Of a stretch of DNA of 18,404 bases, positions 13,058 to 18,404 are shown piece after piece. Location of the stretch: NCBI GenBank assembly GCA_050733695.1, contig JBOHTO010000187.1:1-18404 (forward strand), written 5' to 3'. The DNA comes from JBOHTO01 sp050733695. Its GTDB lineage: Bacteria; Gemmatimonadota; Gemmatimonadetes; Gemmatimonadales; Gemmatimonadaceae. The translations under genes and the position numbers were made by a program. The first letter of the stretch is position 1. Each line of letters begins with the position of its first letter. The notes beneath the pieces were generated by a model. The model searched no databases, was not told the DNA's origin, and saw only the letters and a program-made list of their open reading frames with translations.

Positions 13058-14149
13058 TCAGCACAGATGCACCGCCATTGCCTTGAACGTCGCGTGCACG
13101 CGACTGCCCGGCGCCAACCGCATCTCCCGCGCCGATCTCGTGGTCAGCGCGGCGACGAGCGGCGTGCTCCCCAGATCGATCGTGACACGCGTCACCGCGC
13201 CCAGCACCGCTACCTCCGAGACCACGCCTGCGAACCGATTACGGGCGGACGTCGCGTCGGGAGGCGGCGCGCTCGACAGGAGCACCTCGTCCGCGCGAAC
13301 CACGGCGTATCCTGCCCCCTCCGGTGCGTCCCCCACCGCGTAGATCGTCAGCGCGTCCGTCCTGAACTCGATCGCGCGGCGACCCGGCGGCATGGCGCGT
13401 GAATCGCCCTCGCCTTCCTCCCAGTCGGGCGCAACGGCACCGAGAACGTGCACCTCGCCCGCGAAGACGTTCTCCGCGCCGAGGAACTCCGCGATGTACG
13501 GCGATGCCGGCTCGCGGAAGACGTACTCCGGCGGGCCGTGTTGCAGAACGCGCCCGCCGTCGAGCAGGATCGCGACGTCGCCGAGCAGGCCGGCTTCCGT
13601 GAAGTCGTGCGTCACCTGAAGGACTGTTATTCCCGTCGCGCGGTGCAGCGCGCGCACCTCTCTGCGCACGGCGGTCCGCCGTCGCGGATCGAGCGCGCCG
13701 AACGGCTCATCGAGAAGGAGTACGATCGGCTCGGCGGCCACCGCGCGCGCGATCGCGACGATCTGTCGCTCCCCACCGCTCAGCGCGCGTACCCCTCGGC
13801 CGAACAGCGCGTCAGCGCCGAAGCGGTGCGCTGCCTCGCGCGCGGACTCGGTGGTGCGCGCGCCGTACGCAATGTTCTCCTCGACGGACAGATGCGGGAA
13901 GAGATAGCCGTGCTGATATACGAAGCCGATTCCACGCTGCTCCGGCGCGGCGAGGCTCACATCTCGGCCGCCGATCAGCACAGTGCCGGCGACCGGAGCG
14001 ACGATGCCGGCGATAGCCTCGAGAAGCGTGGTCTTTCCCGAGCCGGCCGGGCCTATCACGACACCATAGGCGCCGCCCGGAACCGTGAACGACACATCGC
14101 GCAACTCGAAGTCTCCGACACGCGCGGCCAGTCCGCGCGCTTCGATCAC
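13058..14149 (-). CDS. wtpC: Tungstate/molybdate ABC importer ATP-binding protein (WtpC/ModC-like)
   Basis: This 363-residue ABC ATPase energises oxyanion import at the inner face of the membrane. Walker A is GPAGSGKTT (33-41, Lys39), the Q-loop is Gln79, the signature is LSGGERQ (123-129), Walker B is LLLDEP (144-149, Glu148) and the switch histidine is His181. A C-terminal TOBE/Mop-like domain (about 303-363, ARNRFAGVVSEVAVLGAVTR) is typical of molybdate and tungstate ATPases and can bind the anion as a feedback sensor. The GTG start overlaps the permease stop (GTGA). Substrate choice between tungstate, molybdate and, less likely, sulfate cannot be decided from this protein alone; the partner binding protein points to WtpA type. 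Confidence 0.9.
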   Translation of the reverse strand: MIEARGLAARVGDFELRDVSFTVPGGAYGVVIGPAGSGKTTLLEAIAGIVAPVAGTVLIGGRDVSLAAPEQRGIGFVYQHGYLFPHLSVEENIAYGARTTESAREAAHRFGADALFGRGVRALSGGERQIVAIARAVAAEPIVLLLDEPFGALDPRRRTAVRREVRALHRATGITVLQVTHDFTEAGLLGDVAILLDGGRVLQHGPPEYVFREPASPYIAEFLGAENVFAGEVHVLGAVAPDWEEGEGDSRAMPPGRRAIEFRTDALTIYAVGDAPEGAGYAVVRADEVLLSSAPPPDATSARNRFAGVVSEVAVLGAVTRVTIDLGSTPLVAALTTRSAREMRLAPGSRVHATFKAMAVHLC

Positions 14150-15000
14150 GGCTCGCCCATCTCGCTACCGCCGCGCAGCGTTCGCAGCAGGATGAGCGGG
14201 ATGAGCGCGAGCAGCACCAGCGCGGCCGCGACGGGCAGGGCCTCGGAGAGCCCGTAGCTGGTGAAGCGGTCGTAGCTCAACACGCTCACGACCTTCGGAT
14301 TGTACGCGAGCACCACGATGGCGCCGAACTCGCTCACGGCGCGCGCCCACATCACCACCGCGGCGGCGACCAGTCCCCGACCCGAGAGCGGGAGCGTGAT
14401 GCGGCGGAACGCGCGCCAGGGAGCATCGCCGAGCGTGCGCGCGACGGCCTCGTAGCGCGCGTCCACGCGGGCGAACGCCTCACGTGCACCGCTTATGTAG
14501 AGCGGAGCAGACACGAACAGCATGGCAGCGACTATCCCGGCGGGCGAGCCCACGATCCGCAGACCGATTTCCAGCAGCGACCCGCCGACAGCGCTCTGGC
14601 GCCCGAGCACGAGCAGCAGGGCGATGCCCGCCACGGGGTGCGGGATAAGCAGAGGAAGATCGAGTGCCGCGGCGAGCGCGGCGCGTCCGCGAAAGCGGCG
14701 CCGCGCGAGGAGGTACGCCAGTGGTGTTCCTCCCATGATGCCGAGAAGCGTGGCCGCCGTCGCTGTCGCCGCCGTGAGCGCGAGGCTCGCGCGCAGCTCG
14801 CCATCCGTCGCGAGGCGGCGCACCCCTGGTCCGCCTGCGCTGGCTACGAGCTCCGCGATGGGCGCGACGAGGAAGAGCAACAGCAGCGAACCGACGATGG
14901 CTGCTACGATGCTGGCCGCACCGTGCGCCGAACGTTCGGCGCGTCGTCGTGGGGAATCCGTGAACGCGCGAGCGACAGCGGACGGGGGAGAAGGAGTCAC
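14146..15000 (-). CDS. wtpB: Tungstate/molybdate ABC importer permease (WtpB-like)
   Basis: This 284-residue inner-membrane permease has about six membrane segments (roughly 28-52, 71-97, 109-133, 152-173, 208-232, 255-274). The cytoplasmic EAA loop that docks on the ATPase is at 184-205 (EAVARTLGDAPWRAFRRITL). The GTPLAYLLARRRFRGR and LPLLIPHPVAGIALLL stretches are typical of ModB/WtpB/CysT permeases. The N-terminal 25 residues are Arg-rich and cytoplasmic. The GTG start overlaps the stop of the binding-protein gene (GTGA), and AAGGAG-like sites are not obvious, so reinitiation from the upstream gene is likely. Confidence 0.9.
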   Translation of the reverse strand: MTPSPPSAVARAFTDSPRRRAERSAHGAASIVAAIVGSLLLLFLVAPIAELVASAGGPGVRRLATDGELRASLALTAATATAATLLGIMGGTPLAYLLARRRFRGRAALAAALDLPLLIPHPVAGIALLLVLGRQSAVGGSLLEIGLRIVGSPAGIVAAMLFVSAPLYISGAREAFARVDARYEAVARTLGDAPWRAFRRITLPLSGRGLVAAAVVMWARAVSEFGAIVVLAYNPKVVSVLSYDRFTSYGLSEALPVAAALVLLALIPLILLRTLRGGSEMGEP

Positions 15001-15959
15001 GGCGGGACAGTCGCGTCGCTGATCGCGCGCGGCACCGCATCACCGACGAGCACAGGAGGGTCGATCGGATCGAGCGCTTCTCCCCGCATCACGCGCCTAC
15101 CCTTGGCTGAGAGCATGAAAGCCATGAACAACTCCGCCAGTTCGTGGTGCGGTGCGCGCACCGGGATAGAGACGCCGTAGACTATCGGTGCCCCCACAAT
15201 AACGATCCTGTCGGTGGGTGTCGCGCCAGCCACCCGAACCGACGCAGCGGCGTACGTCGCAGAATCGTCCGGGTTGCTCAGGTCGATGGCCGCAGGCAAC
15301 TCGACGTGCCTGAGGCCGGTTGCGCGCGCGACGGACTCGTACGACCAGATGTAATCCAGCTCGCCTGCCTCGAGCAGCGCGACGAGATCCATCTCCTTTG
15401 GCCGGACGTTGCGCCACGGCGCGTTTTCGAGCAGTCGTTCCGCGAGACCGGGAACATCGTAATGTCGCTCCGCGAGCTGGAACACGAGCAGTGTGCGGTA
15501 GCCGTTGGGGTCGAGATCGGGGTCCGAACGACCCACCTCGACGCCCTCGCGCGTCAGGATGCTCCACCAGTTCGAGGAATCGATCCGGGCTGCGAGGCGC
15601 GAGCGGTCGGTGTAGGCAATCACCATCCGGTTGTGCGCGAAGCGAACGTACCAGGACGTGTAACGCGGAATCAGCAGCCTGGGAAAGATTTCGTGATCGG
15701 CGAGCGCGATGATGTCGGGCGTCTTCCCCAGCTCGGTGAGCTTCCGCGCGGTCTCGAGGCTTCCCGCGCTCTCCTGCGCGATGGCGACGTCGTGAATCGC
15801 CGCGAAGCTGTCGGCAAGGGCGCGCATGGGGCGCGCGAGGCTTCCGGCGTTGTAGATGACAAGCTCGCGGTCGCCGCGGCCGGCGTCAGCCTCGTCCCCG
15901 AAGCATGCCGCAGGCGCGGTCAACGCGAACACGAACGCGGCGGTGCGAGCAGATGGCAA
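14997..15959 (-). CDS. wtpA: Tungstate/molybdate-binding protein of the WtpA type
   Basis: This extracytoplasmic binding protein has 320 residues if the TTG at 15959 is used. That start follows a weak site (CGAGAA, six bases) and gives a signal peptide with a possible lipoprotein cysteine (APAAC, Cys19). The mature part has the archaeal WtpA landmarks: IYNAGSLARP (oxyanion-binding serine, 37-41), ESAGSLETARKL (63-67), IIALADHEIF, FAHNRMVIAYT, DPNGYR (150-155, DPCGYR in archaeal relatives) and YIWSYESVA (about 203-211). WtpA proteins bind tungstate and molybdate very tightly. A longer reading to 16178 would run across the promoter and palindrome and is rejected. Lipoprotein status is uncertain because the residue at -3 is Pro. 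Confidence 0.88.
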   Translation of the reverse strand: MPSARTAAFVFALTAPAACFGDEADAGRGDRELVIYNAGSLARPMRALADSFAAIHDVAIAQESAGSLETARKLTELGKTPDIIALADHEIFPRLLIPRYTSWYVRFAHNRMVIAYTDRSRLAARIDSSNWWSILTREGVEVGRSDPDLDPNGYRTLLVFQLAERHYDVPGLAERLLENAPWRNVRPKEMDLVALLEAGELDYIWSYESVARATGLRHVELPAAIDLSNPDDSATYAAASVRVAGATPTDRIVIVGAPIVYGVSIPVRAPHHELAELFMAFMLSAKGRRVMRGEALDPIDPPVLVGDAVPRAISDATVPP

Positions 15960-15983
15960 TGAGATTTCTCGGAGTGATGTCGA

Positions 15984-16000
15984 GCGCCGAATATCGGCGC
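15984..16000. promoter_or_regulatory. 17-base palindrome over the wtpA promoter, likely operator
   Basis: Perfect 7-base arms GCGCCGA (15984-15990) and TCGGCGC (15994-16000) surround the 3-base centre ATA. The palindrome contains the whole predicted -10 box of wtpA and sits in the divergent region between wtpA and the exporter genes. Position and symmetry suggest a repressor site for a metal or oxyanion-responsive regulator. It does not resemble the classical ModE box. The binding protein is not encoded in this window as far as I can see. Confidence 0.5.
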
Positions 16001-16018
16001 GCCGCACGGCCGCTGCAA
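15990..16018 (-). promoter_or_regulatory. Predicted promoter of wtpABC
   Basis: On the minus strand TTGCAG (16018-16013) is followed after 17 bases by GATATT (15995-15990), four of six to the -10 consensus. The start would be near 15983, leaving a leader of about 24 bases to TTG 15959. A smaller inverted repeat, CCGCT-GCA-AGCGG (16010-16022), covers the -35 box. Confidence 0.4.
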
Positions 16019-16124
16019 GCGGAGCGCGGGAATGCGCACTATCTTTCCCCCCTGGCCAGTGACCCTGCGCCTGGTATCGCGCCCGCTCGCGCCGAGCCGA
16101 ACCATCTTCATCACCGGACAACCA

Positions 16125-17090
16125 ATGCCACCCAACGCGATCGAGATCGACCGAATCGCGAAACGTTACGAGGAGCACGTGGCCGTACGCGAGCTGTCCC
16201 TCAACGTACCCGAGGGAAGCGTCTACGGACTCCTCGGCCCCAACGGCGCCGGCAAGACAACCACGATCCGGATGCTCCTCGACATCATCGCTCCGGATCA
16301 GGGGACGATCCGCATCTTCGACCGGCCCAGCACCGATCGCATTATTACCAACCGGATCGGATACCTTCCGGAAGAGCGCGGGCTGTACAAGAAGATGCAG
16401 GTCAGGCGCATGCTACGCTTCCTCGCCGAACTCAAGGGGATCGACGACAGGACCGCAGACACGCGGATCACCGAGTGGCTGGAGCGCCTTGATCTCCGAA
16501 CGGCGGAGAAGGACTGGGGCACCGCCAAGGTCGACGAACTCTCGCGCGGGATGCAGCAGAAGGTGCAGTTCATCGGCACGCTGCTCCACGATCCTGACCT
16601 GGTCATCCTGGACGAACCATTCAGCGGACTCGATCCGATCAACTCCCAGACGCTCAAGGACAGCGTGGTCGAACTCAAGCGGCGCGGCAAGACGGTGATC
16701 TTCAGCACGCACGTGATGGACAACGCGGAGCGCATGTGCGACGCGGTGTGCATCATCGCACGCGGCGAGGTCGTGCTTGACGGCCCCATCGCCGAGGTGC
16801 GCCAGGCGCACGGGCCTCCGCGCGTGGCGCTGGCGCTCAACGGCGGCCCGGGCGACGGAGTCGCGACCGTACTGGGCGACCGCCAACTCGTGAGCCGCGT
16901 GGACGAGTCGAACCGCTTCTTCGAGGTTGAGCTCGCGCGGGATGCGGATCCGCAGCGACTGCTGCGGCGGCTCGTGGACTCCGGCGCCTCGATCCGGCGA
17001 TTCGAACTCGTGCAGCCGTCGCTGCACGAGATCTTCCTGCAACGAGTCGGCGCGCCCGGTGTCGAGACGGGGATGAGCGGACATGGCTAA
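16125..17090 (+). CDS. ABC exporter ATP-binding protein, NatA-like
   Basis: This 321-residue ATPase starts at ATG 16125, just before the conserved EIDRIAKRYEEHVAVREL start of the domain. Walker A is GPNGAGKTT (38-46, Lys44). The signature is the degenerate LSRGMQQK (139-146) characteristic of the NatA/YhaQ group, Walker B is LVILDEP (159-165) and the switch histidine is His196. The C-terminal region ending LHEIFL is the DUF4162-type extension of such exporters. The gene overlaps the permease gene by eight bases. NatAB in Bacillus exports sodium, but most homologues have no known substrate, so a sodium role should not be assumed. It is transcribed divergently from wtpA. Confidence 0.93.
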   Translation: MPPNAIEIDRIAKRYEEHVAVRELSLNVPEGSVYGLLGPNGAGKTTTIRMLLDIIAPDQGTIRIFDRPSTDRIITNRIGYLPEERGLYKKMQVRRMLRFLAELKGIDDRTADTRITEWLERLDLRTAEKDWGTAKVDELSRGMQQKVQFIGTLLHDPDLVILDEPFSGLDPINSQTLKDSVVELKRRGKTVIFSTHVMDNAERMCDAVCIIARGEVVLDGPIAEVRQAHGPPRVALALNGGPGDGVATVLGDRQLVSRVDESNRFFEVELARDADPQRLLRRLVDSGASIRRFELVQPSLHEIFLQRVGAPGVETGMSGHG

Positions 17091-18366
17091 GCTCTGGGCG
17101 GTGATGCGGCGCGAATACCTGGAGCGGGTCCGCACCAAATGGTTCCTCGTGGCAACGTTCCTCGGTCCGATCTTCTTCGGCGCTCTGATAGTGGTTCCAA
17201 CGGTGCTCGCCGCGCGCAGTCGTGCGTCCTCCGATGTCGCGAACATCGTCATCCTCGATGCCACCGGCACGCAGCTCGCCGGCCGGGTCGCGGCGCAGCT
17301 CGTGAACCCCATGAGCGATACCGGGCTCACGGAGATCCGCACCGTGGAGCCAGAGACACTCGCGCGGGCGGAGTCGCTGGTCACGGACGAGGTCATGCGC
17401 GAGGAAGCGCAGGGTTACCTCGTCCTCGATGATCAGACGATCGCCGGCCAGACTGCGCGCTACGCCGGCCGCAACGCATCATCGCTGCCGGACATGGAGC
17501 GGATCGAGACTGCCGTGCGACAGGCGGTCATGGCCCTGCGGCTCGAACGCGAAGGGCTGGACCGCGCCCAGATCGAGGAACTGACCACGATGCGCCTCCA
17601 GATGACCTCCGAGCGCATCACGGACCGCGGGCGCGGCGGATCGGGAATGATGAGTTTCTTCTTCGCGTTCGGAGTCGCTTTTTTCCTCTACATGTCGATC
17701 ATACTCTACGGGCAGAACATCCTGCGCGGCGTAATGGAGGAAAAGCAGACGCGCGTGGCCGAGGTGGTGCTCTCCAGCGTGCGGTCGGAGACGCTTCTAG
17801 CCGGCAAGGTGCTGGGGGTGGGTGGCGTGGGACTGACGCAGATCATCATCTGGGCCGTGAGCGGAATCGCGATGTACCGGCTGCGAGAGCCATTGCTCGA
17901 CCGCTTCGGCGTCGCCTCTCCGCCGCTCCAGCTCCCCGACATCACACTGGCCGTCGGCGCGCTCCTCATCCTCTTCTTCGTACTCGGCTTCACGTTCTAC
18001 GCGGCGCTTTTCGCCGCCGTGGGAGCGATGGTCAACAACGACCAGGACGCGCAGCAGGCAGCGATGCCCGTGATGCTCCTCATCGTGGCGAGCGCGATCT
18101 TCATGCAGCCGGTACTGCTCAATCCATCGGGGACGATGGCGCAGGTGATGACGATTCTTCCCTTCTCAGCACCGATCCTCATGCCCATGCGACTGAGCAT
18201 GGTGCCCGTGCCGCCGCTCGAGATCGTGGCGTCGATCGTCGCGTTGATCCTGGCCTGCATAGCGGCGGTGTGGCTGGCATCACGCATATATCGCGTGGGA
18301 CTGCTCATGTACGGCAAGCGTCCGACGGTGCGCGAGCTGGCGCGCTGGGTGCGCTACTCGGGGTGA
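17083..18366 (+). CDS. ABC-2 exporter permease, NatB-like
   Basis: This 427-residue permease pairs with the upstream ATPase. It has the NatB layout: one N-terminal membrane helix (about 21-43), a large extracytoplasmic domain (about 45-188), then about six membrane segments (190-210, 245-265, 288-316, 326-346, 352-370, 379-403). The sequence LRGVMEEKQTRVAEVVLSS (214-232) after the second helix is the cytoplasmic coupling region typical of the group. ATG 17083 overlaps the ATPase gene and is preceded by GGATGAG. The gene is complete and ends 38 bases before the window edge. The substrate is unknown; proteins of this group have been linked to sodium, drug or peptide export. Confidence 0.93.
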   Translation: MAKLWAVMRREYLERVRTKWFLVATFLGPIFFGALIVVPTVLAARSRASSDVANIVILDATGTQLAGRVAAQLVNPMSDTGLTEIRTVEPETLARAESLVTDEVMREEAQGYLVLDDQTIAGQTARYAGRNASSLPDMERIETAVRQAVMALRLEREGLDRAQIEELTTMRLQMTSERITDRGRGGSGMMSFFFAFGVAFFLYMSIILYGQNILRGVMEEKQTRVAEVVLSSVRSETLLAGKVLGVGGVGLTQIIIWAVSGIAMYRLREPLLDRFGVASPPLQLPDITLAVGALLILFFVLGFTFYAALFAAVGAMVNNDQDAQQAAMPVMLLIVASAIFMQPVLLNPSGTMAQVMTILPFSAPILMPMRLSMVPVPPLEIVASIVALILACIAAVWLASRIYRVGLLMYGKRPTVRELARWVRYSG

Positions 18367-18404
18367 GGGCGCATTGCAACATCTTCCCGCCGCCGGATTC
18401 ATCC

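Noticed and set aside
15144..15962. Plus-strand frame opposite wtpA
   Set aside because: It is a shadow frame; the opposite strand encodes a recognisable binding protein.

Overview
The window is about 18.4 kb of GC-rich bacterial chromosome, densely coded on both strands. GTG and TTG starts and 4-base start/stop overlaps are frequent. High GC, a SufU-type SUF operon, a bacterial ACE-like M2 peptidase with a signal peptide, and archaeal-style WtpABC anion-uptake genes fit a soil or environmental phylum such as Gemmatimonadota. That assignment is inference only; no rRNA or marker gene is present. I see no tRNA, rRNA, CRISPR array, insertion sequence or phage gene.

Region 1 (about 27-6370, plus strand) is a complete iron-sulfur cluster assembly operon in the order sufR-sufB-sufC-sufD-sufU-Rieske ferredoxin-sufS. 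Genes overlap or abut, apart from a 37-base sufB-sufC gap. Upstream lies a perfect inverted repeat containing CAAC-N6-GTTG, the operator pattern described for cyanobacterial SufR. Its right arm doubles as the -35 box of a promoter with 17-base spacing, which predicts autoregulation by an Fe-S-sensing SufR. SufS and SufU mobilise sulfur, SufBCD is the scaffold, and the embedded Rieske protein is a candidate electron carrier for the pathway.

Region 2 (6371-9861) is mostly minus strand. It holds a TPR membrane protein, a secreted M20-family metallopeptidase and an exported PAP2-family phosphatase-like protein. Short REP-like elements with a CGTCATTCCC core and several hairpins sit at the gene ends; one element supplies the PAP2 stop codon.

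Region 3 (9862-11775, plus) is a peptidyl-dipeptidase A (M2, angiotensin-converting-enzyme family) with all catalytic residues and the three ACE disulfide cysteine pairs retained.

Region 4 (11855-15959, minus) is a tungstate/molybdate-type ABC importer (WtpA-WtpB-WtpC). It is followed on the same strand by a TMEM220-family protein, a DUF4279 protein and a small membrane protein that probably ride on the same transcript. A 17-base palindrome covers the predicted -10 box in front of wtpA.

Region 5 (16125-18366, plus, divergent from wtpA) is a NatA/NatB-type ABC exporter pair. No gene-free stretch exceeds 300 bases.
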